NCBI RefSeq assembly: GCF_000507185.2
Contig: NZ_AYTM02000002.1
Coordinates: forward strand, 2,379,501 to 2,443,500
Length of the DNA stretch: 64,000 nt
Origin: Pseudomonas syringae KCTC 12500
GTDB lineage: Bacteria > Pseudomonadota > Gammaproteobacteria > Pseudomonadales > Pseudomonadaceae
Reading direction: 5' to 3'
Every line of letters begins with the position of its first letter. Within the stretch, counting starts at the first letter, position 1. Shown in pieces: positions 39,940 to 50,040 of the stretch. The position numbers and the translations under genes are program-made. Below the pieces are notes generated by a model that was not told the origin of the DNA, ran no database searches, and saw only the letters and a program-made list of their open reading frames with translations.

Positions 39940-40947
39940 ATGGTTCTTATGGAAAAGCAGCCCCCCACCTCCCTATCCGGCACTCCGATCACCGATATGC
40001 CCGCAGCCGCAGAAACCCTGTTAGCCCTGATGCACGCTCAGGCAGAAGTCGCACGCCTGAGCGAGCGTGAACAATTGTTCAGCTCGTTGCTGGTGAGCGT
40101 GAACGCTGTTCTGTGGGCGTTCGACTGGCAAACTCAGCAGATGATCTATGTCAGTCCGGCCTACGAGCGCATCTTCGGTCGTTCGGCGGGCCTGCTGCTG
40201 GCTGACTACAGCGAGTGGCGCGATAGCATCTACCCCGATGACCTGAATTACGCCGAGCGCAGCCTCAACGAGGTCATCGAGAAAGGCTCGATCGAAGACC
40301 GCGAGTACCGGATCATTCGTGCGGATGGCGAAGTGCGCTGGCTCAGCGACAAATGCTTCGTCAGCCAGCGCGCCGATGTCAGCCAGCGTCTGATCGTGGT
40401 GGGCATCGCCGAAGACATCACCGAGAAGAAGCACCTCGAGGATGAGCTGCAACGCCTGGCAACCACCGATGTGCTGACCCAGAGCAGCAACCGCCGGCAC
40501 TTTTTCGAATGCGCCCAGCGCGAGTTCGAACTGGCTCGTCTCAACGGCACGCCGCTGGCGTTCCTGCTGCTGGACATCGATGACTTCAAGCTGGTGAACG
40601 ACACCTACGGTCATCAGGAAGGCGATACCGTGCTGCAGCGCATCGCCGAAAGCGGTCGTTCGGCATTGAGGCGGGGTGACCTGTTCGGGCGTATCGGTGG
40701 CGAAGAGTTCGCCGCAGTATTCCCCGGCTGCGCGCCGGACATGGCCATGCAGATCGCCGAACGCCTGCAACGCGAGATCCAGCGCCAGAACTTCCAGTCA
40801 GGCGGCACCACCTTCAGCATCACTGCCAGCCAGGGCCTGACCAACCTGGGCGCTGACGACCCAAGCCTCGAAACTCTCTACGGCCGCGCCGACGCAGCGA
40901 TGTATCAGGCCAAACGCCAGGGCAAGAACCAGATCGTACTGGTCTGA
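39940..40947 (+). CDS. PAS-GGDEF diguanylate cyclase
   Basis: A 335-aa cytoplasmic protein. A PAS_3-type sensor domain (~48-165, with SPAYERIFGRS and DGEVRWLSDKCF) leads to a GGDEF domain (~170-335) with DIDDFKLVNDTYGH and the active-site variant GGEEF, which is catalytically competent in this family. It should make c-di-GMP in response to an unknown signal. The start may be ATG 39940 or ATG 39949. Its 3' end faces the large REP array. Confidence 0.9.
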   Translation: MVLMEKQPPTSLSGTPITDMPAAAETLLALMHAQAEVARLSEREQLFSSLLVSVNAVLWAFDWQTQQMIYVSPAYERIFGRSAGLLLADYSEWRDSIYPDDLNYAERSLNEVIEKGSIEDREYRIIRADGEVRWLSDKCFVSQRADVSQRLIVVGIAEDITEKKHLEDELQRLATTDVLTQSSNRRHFFECAQREFELARLNGTPLAFLLLDIDDFKLVNDTYGHQEGDTVLQRIAESGRSALRRGDLFGRIGGEEFAAVFPGCAPDMAMQIAERLQREIQRQNFQSGGTTFSITASQGLTNLGADDPSLETLYGRADAAMYQAKRQGKNQIVLV

Positions 40948-40984
40948 AATGCTTTCTCGAAGGTAGAAAGCACGACCGGCCCCA

Positions 40985-43127
40985 TCGCGAACAAGGCGGA
41001 TCGCCACCCCGGTCGCTCCTACAGGAGCACGCGGTATCTTGTGGGAGCGAGCTTGCTCGCGAAGAGGCCGGTACAGTCGATGGCTTTTCTGCGTCAGGAA
41101 TATAGCCTTCGCGAACAAGGCGGATCGCCACCCCGGTCGCTCCTACAGGAGCACGCGGTACGTTGTGGGAGCGAGCTTGCTCGCGAAGAGGCCGGTGCAG
41201 TCGATGGACTTCCTGCGTCAGGAATATAGCCTTCGCGAACAAGGCGGATCGCCACCCCGGTCGCTCCTACGGGAGTACGCGGTGCCCTGTAGGAGCGGAC
41301 TTGTCCGCGAAGAGGGCGGTACATTCAATGCATTGGCTGCGTTTGGAATATAGCCTTCGCGAACAAGTTCGCTCCTACAGGAGCACGCGGTGCCTTGTGG
41401 GAGCGAGCTTGCTCACGAAGAGGCCGGTACAGTCGATGGATTTCTGCGTCAGGAATACCGCCTTCGCGAACAAGGCGGATCGCCGCCCCGGTCGCTCCTA
41501 CGGGAGTACGCGGTGCCCTGTAGGAGCGGACTTGTCCGCGAAGAGGGCGGTACATTCAATGCATTGGCTGCGTTTGGAATATAGCCTTCGCGAACAAGTT
41601 CGCTCCTACAGGAGCACGCGGTGCCTTGTGGGAGCGAGCTTGCTCACGAAGAGGCCGGTACAGTCGATGGATTTCCTGCGTCAGGAATACCGCCTTCGCG
41701 AACAAGTTCGCTCCTACAGGAGCACGCGGTACCTTGTGGGAGCGAGCTTGCTCGCGAAGAGGCCGGTGCAGTCGATGGACTTTCTGCGTCAGGAATACCG
41801 CCTTCGCGAACAAGTTCGCTCCTACGGGAGCACGCAGTACCTTGTGGGAGCTTGCTCGCGAAGAGTCCGGTGCAGTCGATGGATTTTCTGCGTCAGGAAT
41901 ACCGCCTTCGCGAACAAGTTCGCTCCTACGGGAGTACGCGGTACCTTGTGGGAGCGGACTTGTCCGCGAAGAGGCCGGTGCAGTCGATGGACTTCCTGCG
42001 TCAGGAATACCGCCTTCGCGAACAAGGCGGATCGCCGCCCCGGTCGCTCCTACGGGAGTACGCGGTGCCCTGTAGGAGCGGACTTGTCCGCGAAGAGGGC
42101 GGTACATTCAATGCATTGGCTGCGTTTGGAATATAGCCTTCGCGAACAAGTTCGCTCCTACAGGAGCACGCGGTGCCTTGTGGGAGCGAGCTTGCTCACG
42201 AAGAGGCCGGTACAGTCGATGGATTTCCTGCGTCAGGAATACCGCCTTCGCGAACAAGTTCGCTCCTACAGGAGCACGCGGTGCCTTGTGGGAGCGGACT
42301 TGTCCGCGAAGAGGGCGGTACATTCAATGCATTGGCTGCGTTTGGAATATAGCCTTCGCGAACAAGTTCGCTCCTACAGGAGCACGCAGTACCTTGTGGG
42401 AGCGAGCTTGCTCGCGAAGAGGCCGGTGCAGTCGATGGATTTTCTGCGTCAGGAATACCGCCTTCGCGAACAAGGCGGATCGCCACCCCGGTCGCTCCTA
42501 CAGGAGCACGCGGTATCTTGTGGGAGCGAGCTTGCTCGCGAAGAGGCCGGTGCAGTCGATGGATTTTCTGCGTCAGGAATATAGCCTTCGCGAACAAGTT
42601 CGCTCCTACAGGAGCACGCGGTACCTTGTAGGAGCGGACTTGTCCGCGAAGAGGGCGGTGCAGTCGATGGATTTCCTGCGTCAGGAATACCGCCTTCGCG
42701 AACAAGTTCGCTCCTACGGGAGTACGCGGTACCTTGTGGGAGCGAGCTTGCTCGCGAAGAGTCCGGTGCAGTCGATGGTTTTCCTGCGTCAGGAATATAG
42801 CCTTCGCGAACAAGGCGGATCGCCACCCCGGTCGCTCCTACAGGAGCACGCGGTATCTTGTGGGAGCGAGCTTGCTCGCGAAGAGTCCGGTGCAGTCGAT
42901 GGATTTCCTGCGTCAGGAATACCGCCTTCGCGAACAAGGCGGATCGCCACCCCGGTCGCTCCTACGGGAGCACGCGGTACCTTGTGGGAGCGAGCTTGCT
43001 CGCGAAGAGGCCGGTGCAGTCGATGGACTTTCTGCGTCAGGAATACCGCCTTCGCGAACAAGTTCGCTCCTACAGGAGTACTCGGTACCTTGTGGGAGCG
43101 AGCTTGCTCGCGAAGGCGTCAGTCAGG
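40985..43127. repeat. 2.1-kb tandem REP/BIME array, 19 units
   Basis: Units begin GTGGGAGCGAGCTTGCTCGC or GTAGGAGCGGACTTGTCCGC at 41041, 41165, 41289, 41397, 41520, 41628, 41736, 41844, 41948, 42072, 42180, 42288, 42396, 42520, 42628, 42736, 42860, 42984 and 43092; a partial unit precedes. Spacing is 108 or 124 bp with one 123 and one 104. Each unit pairs that REP with an inverted one (TTCGCGAACAAGTTCGCTCC, or a longer GGCGGATCGCC form, which makes the 124-bp class). Two spacer types alternate: CAGTCGATGGA...CTGCGTCAGGAATA and CATTCAATGCATTGGCTGCG. It lies between convergent genes and encodes no protein. Confidence 0.95.
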
Positions 43128-43130
43128 TTT

Positions 43131-44519
43131 TTACTTTTCGGGCGGACCCTGAACAGCGCCAGCCGGATCCTCAAGTGCAGCAGGCTCTTCAGCAGGTGCC
43201 TCAGGCGCCAGGTCGAGCAGATCAGGCTCGTCGTCGACCGCCTCGACAGTCACCTCAGTTTCGCTAGTCAGCGGCCTCAGCAAACTCGGATCCGTCACAC
43301 CCGTCAGCTTCTTGCGCAGGCGCTGCAAGTCTCCGACGCTGAGCTTCAACAGTTTGGCCGACTTGGTCTTTACCAGCGTGGTGACACTTTCTTCCTCGCC
43401 CAGGCGCGCCATCTGCCCCGCCAGGTTCATTGTCAGCACTTCGCGTGTGTAGATGCCGGTATTGTACTGATACACCGCAGCGATCAGCTCACGCAGTTCC
43501 AGCGGCAAACGCCAGCGGGTGCGCAGAGCAGAACCGAAGGCAGCGGAGTACTGCTCCAGAGACTGCCCGATCACCTGCTCATCCAGATGGCCGCCAGCCA
43601 GCAGCCACTCCTGCAGACAACCCAACACCGCCAGATCGCCCAGCGACTGCAACAGTCCGGCACAGAAACAGCGCTCCGCATCCAGCTCCAGCATGCCGCC
43701 CAGAATGCGTGCGTAATCAGCCGTGCGCTGCGACAGGGTCCACAGCTCATGGGCCTTGGCCAGCAACGCGTCGTCGGTCAGCACCGCCATACGCTTTTTG
43801 CCCAGACCGGACGCGATATTGGCGACCTGCACTGGCCCGAGAATGGCCAGCGCCCCGCCCATGGTCTGAATCGGCTTGCCCAGGTGCTGCGCCGCCGTGT
43901 TGGCGGCGGCGATCAGTACGGCAGTAATGTGCGGATCATTGCGCAGTTCCTGCTCCAGCAGGGCGGCGTCGATGCCACTGGCGGTCTGGCTGAGCGTCAC
44001 CGCGGTGGCGACATCGACAAACAGCGGCGCTCCATCGGCGATGTCACGGCGTTTGTCGAGAAACTTGGTCAGGGTCAGACCCGGCGTCAGCGCGGGCACC
44101 GCACCTGCAACCGGGGCACTGCGTTCCAGCAACAGGCCTTCAAGACGCTGGCGCAGGCCTTCGGTGTTCAGTGGTTTGGTCAGGTAGGCAGTCGGCGCCA
44201 GCGGCACGACCTCGCGCACGCTGGCGCTGTCATTGCGATTGCTGATCAGAATGAACGGGATGGCGGGCTGACGACGCAGATTGCGCACGCCCCGCAGCAG
44301 GCTCAGGCCGTCGATACCCGGCAGCTCGCGGGCGGCGATGATCAGGTCCGGCAGGTGTTTTTTCATCCACTCGACGGCCTGTTTGCCATCGGTGCACATC
44401 TCCAGCTCGATATCCGCACGCACGCCCAGCACCAGGTCGCTAAGCGTCTCGCGAACCCACGGATCAGACTCGGCTATCAGTACGCGAGGAACGGCGGGCA
44501 AAACTACAGCGGTCATCAT
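43131..44519 (-). CDS. Receiver-like/HDOD domain protein with degenerate receiver
   Basis: A 462-aa protein. Residues ~12-130 have the receiver fold (acidic pair in AESDP, TKP Lys in YLTKPL), but the phospho-acceptor position aligned with CheY Asp57 is Ala63 (DLIIAARELPGIDG). Residues ~150-350 form an HDOD domain, common in signalling proteins linked to c-di-GMP networks and usually without catalytic HD residues. The C-terminal ~60 residues are acidic low complexity. The start could be 44519 or 44516 (MM). Its 3' end abuts the REP array. Confidence 0.82.
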   Translation of the reverse strand: MMTAVVLPAVPRVLIAESDPWVRETLSDLVLGVRADIELEMCTDGKQAVEWMKKHLPDLIIAARELPGIDGLSLLRGVRNLRRQPAIPFILISNRNDSASVREVVPLAPTAYLTKPLNTEGLRQRLEGLLLERSAPVAGAVPALTPGLTLTKFLDKRRDIADGAPLFVDVATAVTLSQTASGIDAALLEQELRNDPHITAVLIAAANTAAQHLGKPIQTMGGALAILGPVQVANIASGLGKKRMAVLTDDALLAKAHELWTLSQRTADYARILGGMLELDAERCFCAGLLQSLGDLAVLGCLQEWLLAGGHLDEQVIGQSLEQYSAAFGSALRTRWRLPLELRELIAAVYQYNTGIYTREVLTMNLAGQMARLGEEESVTTLVKTKSAKLLKLSVGDLQRLRKKLTGVTDPSLLRPLTSETEVTVEAVDDEPDLLDLAPEAPAEEPAALEDPAGAVQGPPEK

Positions 44520-44602
44520 GACTCTCCGATGTCAATGCGACCACCTTAGCCAATGCAAACGTCCGGATATACCCAAAACAGCGAAATACCCTGCTCTAAA
44601 GC

Positions 44603-44632
44603 AAAAAAAACCCGTCGAAACGGGCTTTTTTT
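44603..44632 (-). terminator. Intrinsic terminator of gabT
   Basis: A CCCGT/ACGGG stem with a CGAA loop is flanked by eight A on one side and seven T on the other, so it can act in both directions. It lies 44 bp after the gabT stop and upstream of the HDOD gene. Confidence 0.85.
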
Positions 44633-44675
44633 GTCTGTTTGGTCATAAATTAATCAATTCATGACTTCACACTTT

Positions 44676-45956
44676 TTACGCGATTTCAGCGAAGCATTCG
44701 TCAAGAATGGCCAGGCCGCGGTTCAGCAATTCGTCTTCGGCGGTCAACGGCACCAGCACGCGCAACACGTTGCCGTAAGTACCGCAGGACAGCAGAATCA
44801 GACCCTTGTCACGCGCCTTGGCAACCACCTGAGCCACAGCAGCGGCGTTAGGCTTGTGCGAGTCACCGCCTTCGAACAGCTCGACAGCGATCATCGCACC
44901 CAGCGCACGCACTTCACCGATAACCGGGTACTTGGTCTGCATCGCCTTGAGCGAGGTCACCAACTGCTCGCCAACCGCCTTGCAGCGCTCCAGCAGGTGC
45001 TCTTCTTCGAAGATGTCCAGCACCGCCAGTGCCGCAGCGCAGGCCACCGGGCTACCGGCATACGTGCCGCCCAGACCGCCGGGTGCGATGGCGTCCATGT
45101 ATTCAGCCTTGCCGCACACGCCCGCCAGCGGGAAGCCGCCTGCGATGGATTTGGCGAAAGTAGTCAGGTCAGCCGCAACGCCCATCTGCTCCATCGCGAA
45201 GAACGTGCCGGTACGGCCAGCGCCGGTCTGCACTTCGTCAGCGATCAGCAGAATGCCGTGCTTGTCGCACAGCTCGCGCAGACGCAGCATGAAGGCCTTC
45301 GGCGCCACATAGAAACCACCCTCGCCCTGTACGGGTTCGATGATGATTGCAGCGATGTCCTTGGGCTCGGCGTCATTCTTGAAAATGCGCTCGATGCTGG
45401 CGATGGAATCATCCACGCTCACGCCATGCAGTTCGCACGGGTATAGCGCGCGGAAGATACCGCCTGGCATCAGGCCCATGCCCGCCGAGTACGGCACGAC
45501 CTTGCCGGTCAGGCCCAGGGTCATCATGGTGCGGCCGTGGTAAGCGCCGGTGAAGGCGATAACGCCCGCGCGACCCGTCGCAGCACGGGCGATCTTCACG
45601 GCGTTTTCCACCGCTTCGGAACCGGTGGTCACCAGCAGGGTTTTCTTGTCGAAATCGCCTGGCACCTTGGCGTTGATTTTTTCGCACAGCTCGACGTAAG
45701 GCTCGTAGGCCAGTACCTGGAAGCAGGTGTGGCTCAGCTTGGTCAGCTGCTCTTGCACCGCGGCGATGATCTTCGGGTGCAGGTGACCGGTGTTGAGAAC
45801 GGCAATACCGCCCGCGAAGTCGATGAACTCACGACCTTCCACGTCGGTAACGGTCGCGTTCTTCGCCGAAGCAGCGAAGATCGGGTGGATCTGACCAACG
45901 CCACGCGGGACGGCTGCATGGCGGCGTTGCATCAGGGATTCGTTAGTCTTGCTCAT
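44676..45956 (-). CDS. gabT: 4-aminobutyrate--2-oxoglutarate aminotransferase
   Basis: A 426-aa class III PLP aminotransferase. The PLP lysine lies in TTFAKSIAGGFPLAG (near residue 268), preceded by LLIADEVQTGAGRTG. It converts GABA to succinate semialdehyde. GabD, which oxidises that product, is encoded 179 bp upstream in the same direction, so the two form the GABA pathway, relevant to plant apoplast nutrition. The terminator at 44603-44632 follows. Confidence 0.95.
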   Translation of the reverse strand: MSKTNESLMQRRHAAVPRGVGQIHPIFAASAKNATVTDVEGREFIDFAGGIAVLNTGHLHPKIIAAVQEQLTKLSHTCFQVLAYEPYVELCEKINAKVPGDFDKKTLLVTTGSEAVENAVKIARAATGRAGVIAFTGAYHGRTMMTLGLTGKVVPYSAGMGLMPGGIFRALYPCELHGVSVDDSIASIERIFKNDAEPKDIAAIIIEPVQGEGGFYVAPKAFMLRLRELCDKHGILLIADEVQTGAGRTGTFFAMEQMGVAADLTTFAKSIAGGFPLAGVCGKAEYMDAIAPGGLGGTYAGSPVACAAALAVLDIFEEEHLLERCKAVGEQLVTSLKAMQTKYPVIGEVRALGAMIAVELFEGGDSHKPNAAAVAQVVAKARDKGLILLSCGTYGNVLRVLVPLTAEDELLNRGLAILDECFAEIA

Positions 45957-46135
45957 GTATTCCTCATTCGCCGCTCATCGGTCGGCGTGGGTCAAGGATC
46001 AAGCGGACCGGATCAACTGCGGCAGCATACGATGATCGACTGCTGCAGCCTCCAGGCCACCAGGAAACTGCGGTGCAACAAAAGCCGATGACACGTCGCT
46101 CTCGCGCGCCATCGGCTGCAATACCCAAGTGTCGG

Positions 46136-47578
46136 TCAGACTGACAGGCAGAGGTATTTGATTTCCAGATAATCTTCGATGCCGTACTTGGAGCCTTCAC
46201 GGCCCAGGCCGGACGACTTGATACCGCCGAACGGTGCCAATTCGTTGGAGATCAGGCCGGTGTTGATACCCACCATGCCATATTCCAGCGCCTCGGCGAC
46301 ACGGAACACGCGGCTCATGTTCTGCGCGTAGAAGTACGACGCCAGACCGAACTCGGTGTCGTTGGCCATCGCGATCACTTCAGCCTCGTCCTTGAAGCGG
46401 AACAGCGGGGCCAGCGGGCCAAAGGTCTCTTCCCGGGCTACGGCGGCATCTTTCGATACGTTGACCAGAATGGTCGGCTCGAAGAACGAGCCTTCCAGGC
46501 TGTTGCCTCCGGTCAGTACGGTTGCACCCTTGCTGACGGCGTCGGCGATGTGTTCCTTGACCTTGGCCACCGCCTTGTCGTCGATCAACGGGCCGGTGGT
46601 GACGCCTTCTTCCAGGCCGTTACCGATCTTCAGCTTGCCGACCGCCGCCTTGAGCTTCTCGGCGAACGCGTCATACACCGCGTCTTGCACGTAGATGCGG
46701 TTGGCGCACACGCAGGTCTGGCCGTTGTTGCGGTACTTGGAGATCATCGCGCCTTCGACCGCCTTGTCGAGGTCGGCATCGTCGAACACGATGAAAGGCG
46801 CGTTACCGCCCAGCTCCAGGGACACCTTCTTGATGTCCTTGGCGCACTCGGCCATCAACTGGCGACCAATGTCGGTCGAGCCGGTGAAGGACAGTTTGCG
46901 CACGATCGGGTTACCGGTCAGCTCGGCACCGATATCGCCTGCGCTGCCGGTCACCACGCTGAACACGCCCGCCGGGATACCCGCACGCTCGGCCAGTTCA
47001 GCCAGTGCCAATGCCGAGAACGGCGTTTGCGAAGCCGGCTTGAGCACCATGGTGCAGCCCGCCGCCAGTGCAGGGCCGGCCTTGCGGGTGATCATCGCCG
47101 CCGGGAAGTTCCACGGGGTGATCGCCGCCGTCACACCAATCGGCTGCTTGAGCACGATCAGGCGCTTATCCGGCTGGTGACCAGGAATCACATCGCCATA
47201 CACGCGTTTGGCTTCTTCGGCGAACCACTCGATGAACGACGCGGTGTAGGTGATCTCGCCCTTGGCTTCGGCCAGCGGCTTGCCCTGCTCCAGTGTCATC
47301 AGCAGACCCAGGTCGTCCTGGTTCTCGATCATCAGCTCGAACCAGCGGCGCAGCTTATTGCCACGCTCTTTGGCGGTCAGCGCACGCCAGGCCGGCAGCG
47401 CCTTGTCAGCCGCCTCAATCGCCCGACGCGTCTCGGCTGCGCCCATTTTTGGCACAGTGCCGAGGATCTCGTTGTTGGCAGGGTTGTTGACCTTGATCGA
47501 CTGACCACCGTCCGCGTCCAGCCACTGGCCGTTGATGTAGGCTTGCTGGCGGAACAGTGTGGAATCTTTGAGCTGCAT
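46136..47578 (-). CDS. gabD: Succinate-semialdehyde dehydrogenase (NADP+)
   Basis: A 480-aa aldehyde dehydrogenase. The catalytic Glu is in LELGGNAPFIVFDDAD and the catalytic Cys in NNGQTCVCANR (near residues 255 and 288). Length and the closing GREGSKYGIEDYLEIKYLCL match GabD. It oxidises succinate semialdehyde to succinate for the TCA cycle. The 286 bp upstream (47579-47864) contain its promoter and a hairpin, but no gene. Confidence 0.96.
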   Translation of the reverse strand: MQLKDSTLFRQQAYINGQWLDADGGQSIKVNNPANNEILGTVPKMGAAETRRAIEAADKALPAWRALTAKERGNKLRRWFELMIENQDDLGLLMTLEQGKPLAEAKGEITYTASFIEWFAEEAKRVYGDVIPGHQPDKRLIVLKQPIGVTAAITPWNFPAAMITRKAGPALAAGCTMVLKPASQTPFSALALAELAERAGIPAGVFSVVTGSAGDIGAELTGNPIVRKLSFTGSTDIGRQLMAECAKDIKKVSLELGGNAPFIVFDDADLDKAVEGAMISKYRNNGQTCVCANRIYVQDAVYDAFAEKLKAAVGKLKIGNGLEEGVTTGPLIDDKAVAKVKEHIADAVSKGATVLTGGNSLEGSFFEPTILVNVSKDAAVAREETFGPLAPLFRFKDEAEVIAMANDTEFGLASYFYAQNMSRVFRVAEALEYGMVGINTGLISNELAPFGGIKSSGLGREGSKYGIEDYLEIKYLCLSV

Positions 47579-47770
47579 GTCGGCCTCCTAAACAGCATCG
47601 CCCGACAGGCGACGCGAACAATTGATATCGATGCACCCCATTTGGAAGCCATCGTCAGGAAAACATTCCATCGGGTTCCAGCGCTGCGCAACGCATGAAG
47701 GCAGGAAGACCGAACAAGAGCGTTTGAAATCTCAAACGAATCCTAGGCATTGCGGGGGGAAAGGACAATA

Positions 47771-47794
47771 GCCCGTTCGAAAAAAAGAACGGGC
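47771..47794. terminator. Hairpin between the LysE-family gene and gabD
   Basis: GCCCGTTC pairs with GAACGGGC around an 8-nt A-rich (or T-rich, minus strand) loop. It lies ~70 bp past the stop of the exporter gene on the minus strand. The T stretch is in the loop and not after the stem, so terminator strength is uncertain. Confidence 0.4.
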
Positions 47795-47864
47795 GCAGGG
47801 AGGTGTGTGGTTTTCCGAGCAGCGTCGAGCGCAGGTGCAGAGGCATCTTCCCACTGCGGTGGAG

Positions 47865-48500
47865 TCAGGCGGCCCTGCCCTTCAAGGTAAACAGGCTTAG
47901 CCCCAGACCAATGAACGACGCGCCAAACACCCGATTGACGTTCTGGCGCCTGCGCGCCGAATTGAGGTGGCGCTTGAGCGTCTGTGCCAGCAGCACATAA
48001 AAGACGTGAGCAACCACAGAGCAGCCGGCGAAGGTCACGATCAACACGCCCGTCTGCTCCACCTGAAAGGTGCCTGGCTGAATGAACTGCGGCAGAAACG
48101 CGATGAAAAACAGAATCGCCTTGGGGTTGGTCAGCGCCACCGAGATGCCTTTAATAAACAGGCTGCCTGTGGACACCGCTTTGGGCACGTTGGCCAGTGC
48201 ATCGAATGCACTGCGCGCGCTACGCCACTGCTTGATCCCCAGATAAACCAGATACCCCGCGCCTGCGATTTTCAGCACCAGAAAGGCACTGGCGGACGCT
48301 ACCAGGACCGCGCCCAGCCCGGCCGTTACCGCCGTGGCAACCACGATCAACCCCAAGGCGTTGCCGAGCGAACCGACCATCGCCCGCGCCGGGCCGTGGG
48401 TGATTGAATTCGACAGCGCCATGATCACCGCCGGGCCCGGCGTGAGCGTAACGAACAAGGCGATCATCGCGAAGCTGAGCCACTGTTGTAGCGATTCCAT
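47865..48500 (-). CDS. LysE/RhtB-family amino acid exporter
   Basis: A 211-aa inner-membrane protein with about six helices. The N-terminal LFVTLTPGPAVIMALSNS is the LysE-family signature. It probably exports an amino acid or derivative such as homoserine or threonine; the substrate is not predictable. The ATG at 48500 is normal for the family. It is 45 bp downstream of the monooxygenase gene in the same direction. Confidence 0.88.
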   Translation of the reverse strand: MESLQQWLSFAMIALFVTLTPGPAVIMALSNSITHGPARAMVGSLGNALGLIVVATAVTAGLGAVLVASASAFLVLKIAGAGYLVYLGIKQWRSARSAFDALANVPKAVSTGSLFIKGISVALTNPKAILFFIAFLPQFIQPGTFQVEQTGVLIVTFAGCSVVAHVFYVLLAQTLKRHLNSARRRQNVNRVFGASFIGLGLSLFTLKGRAA

Positions 48501-48545
48501 TTTTCATTCTCCCTGTGGCGCAGACATTAACCCACGCCTGTAGCG

Positions 48546-49811
48546 CTATCGATAATCCGGAAGCGTGAACGACTGCACCGCCGGGGTCAGCGCCCTGGCA
48601 GCACGCTTGCTGATAAAAGGCGTTGCCACCAGCCGCTGCACGGCGCGCAGGATCTTCACCCCGGTCTGAGTGCGAGGATGGACTAGACGCGGGACAAGTT
48701 TCGGCACGCTCTGCGACTTTTTCACCACAGGGCGCAGGACATATTCGTACGAGGCAAGCGCCTCGGCAATCGTATCGGTCTTGGTGAGTTCGCCCGCCAG
48801 TACATACGCGCCAATAAGCGATAACGAAGCGCCGACCCCACCCAGCGGCGTGACACACCACGCCGCATCGCCCAGCAGCACCACCGGGCCATTCGACCAG
48901 CGATCGATCTTCACCTGACGCAAGTCATCGAACCAGAAATCCTCCGCAGCCTCCATCCCTTCCAGCAGGCGAGGCACCTCCCAGCCCGCGCCTGCAAAGG
49001 ACGCGCGAAGAAACGCCTTCTGCTCGGCAACACTGTTACCGACCGTCAGGTGGCTTCGGCCCTGCACATTAAAGAACGCACGCGTCGTACCGCGATTGTC
49101 CGGACGAACACCCGCACTGCGACCGCCCACCGCGTTATACCAACGCGCGGTCTGGCTATCGGTCGGCGCACGAGGCACGGTAAAGAACGCGCTGGCCAGG
49201 TCCATCCGGCGCGGCTGATTCTCGCCGGGGAACACCAGCTCCCGCGTGCGCGAGCCGACGCCTTCGGCAATGATCAACAGATCAAAACGCTCCTCGCCAC
49301 CGCCCTCGAACGTAACCGACACGCCCTCCGCATCGTGCTCGACCGAGACGATGCGGTCACCAAAGCGATAGAACGCATCAGCAGACGACGCCTCATACAG
49401 CAGACGCGCAAGATCACCGCGCAACACCTCAAGCTCAGCCGTCGGGCCGTCTCCGTCCAGACCGGCCAGATCGATGCGCGCCGCCGTGCGGTTATCCTCA
49501 TCCACCCACGCAAGCCCCGTCTCGCCGGTGTTGAGACCCTTCACCGCCTGCTCAAGCCCCATCAGACGCAAGACCTCCCGAGCCGCGCCCCGCACATCCA
49601 CATTCTGCCCGCCATCGCGAAAGGCAGGCGCCTGCTCGACAACCGTGACATCGCAATCGCGCCGCGTCAGCCACCAGGCCGCGGCACAACCCGCGATACT
49701 GGCCCCGGTAATAAGAACGCGGCACGGGCTGCGCTCGATGCTTTTGAACTGATTGATAAGAGGCCCTCGGTGAGAACGAACTGACGGAGTGGTATGGGGA
49801 GCATCATGCAC
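48546..49811 (-). CDS. FAD-dependent monooxygenase/oxidoreductase (PHBH-fold)
   Basis: The FAD site [17 protein letters not shown] lies near the N-terminus, the [16 protein letters not shown] motif that closes the flavin lies ~270 residues later, and the total coding length of ~400 residues fits TetX/UbiH-like FAD_binding_3 enzymes. The substrate is unknown. The start is unclear: no ATG/GTG/TTG lies within ~30 codons before the FAD motif except the GTG at 49811, which lacks an RBS. An ATC at 49757 sits 7 bp after GAGG and may be a lost ATG. The longer frame upstream runs antisense through the tRNA gene and is not real. Confidence 0.75.
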   Translation of the reverse strand: MHDAPHTTPSVRSHRGPLINQFKSIERSPCRVLITGASIAGCAAAWWLTRRDCDVTVVEQAPAFRDGGQNVDVRGAAREVLRLMGLEQAVKGLNTGETGLAWVDEDNRTAARIDLAGLDGDGPTAELEVLRGDLARLLYEASSADAFYRFGDRIVSVEHDAEGVSVTFEGGGEERFDLLIIAEGVGSRTRELVFPGENQPRRMDLASAFFTVPRAPTDSQTARWYNAVGGRSAGVRPDNRGTTRAFFNVQGRSHLTVGNSVAEQKAFLRASFAGAGWEVPRLLEGMEAAEDFWFDDLRQVKIDRWSNGPVVLLGDAAWCVTPLGGVGASLSLIGAYVLAGELTKTDTIAEALASYEYVLRPVVKKSQSVPKLVPRLVHPRTQTGVKILRAVQRLVATPFISKRAARALTPAVQSFTLPDYR

Positions 49812-49961
49812 CAGCTGGCGGTTGTGCCGGTAGCGTAGGTCTGTTCCTTTATGGGTGGCAGTGGGTGTGGGGTGATGGAAGGCTGTCGCCGGGTGATTTG
49901 TGTCGCACACCGCCCGCAACTGGACGCCCCGTACCCATGTGAGTATCATGGCGCCCGCGTC

Positions 49962-50038
49962 GCACCAGTAGCTCAGCTGGATAGAGTACTGCCCTCCGAA
50001 GGCAGGGGTCGTGGGTTCGAATCCCGCCTGGTGCACCA
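49962..50038 (+). tRNA. tRNA-Arg(CCG)
   Basis: A 77-nt cloverleaf with an encoded CCA end. The acceptor stem is GCACCAG/CTGGTGC, the D-loop contains AGCTCAGCTGGATAGAG, the anticodon loop is CTCCGAA (anticodon CCG, reading CGG), and the T arm is GTGGGTTCGAATCCCGC. Its 3' side borders the accessory island, so the gene probably served as the integration target. Confidence 0.97.
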
Positions 50039-50040
50039 TA

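Noticed and set aside
40985..43127. CRISPR array
   Set aside because: Repeats are palindromic REP pairs with near-identical spacers and no cas genes; CRISPR spacers would be unique and 30-40 bp.
41041..43152. Long open frames on both strands (up to 473 codons) with repeated peptides
   Set aside because: They are translations of the REP array; unit lengths of 108 and 124 bp change the frame, the same repeats are read on both strands, and no RBS or known domain is present.
49812..50039. N-terminal extension of the monooxygenase frame beginning [11 protein letters not shown]
   Set aside because: It is the antisense translation of tRNA-Arg; such peptides are a common annotation artefact.
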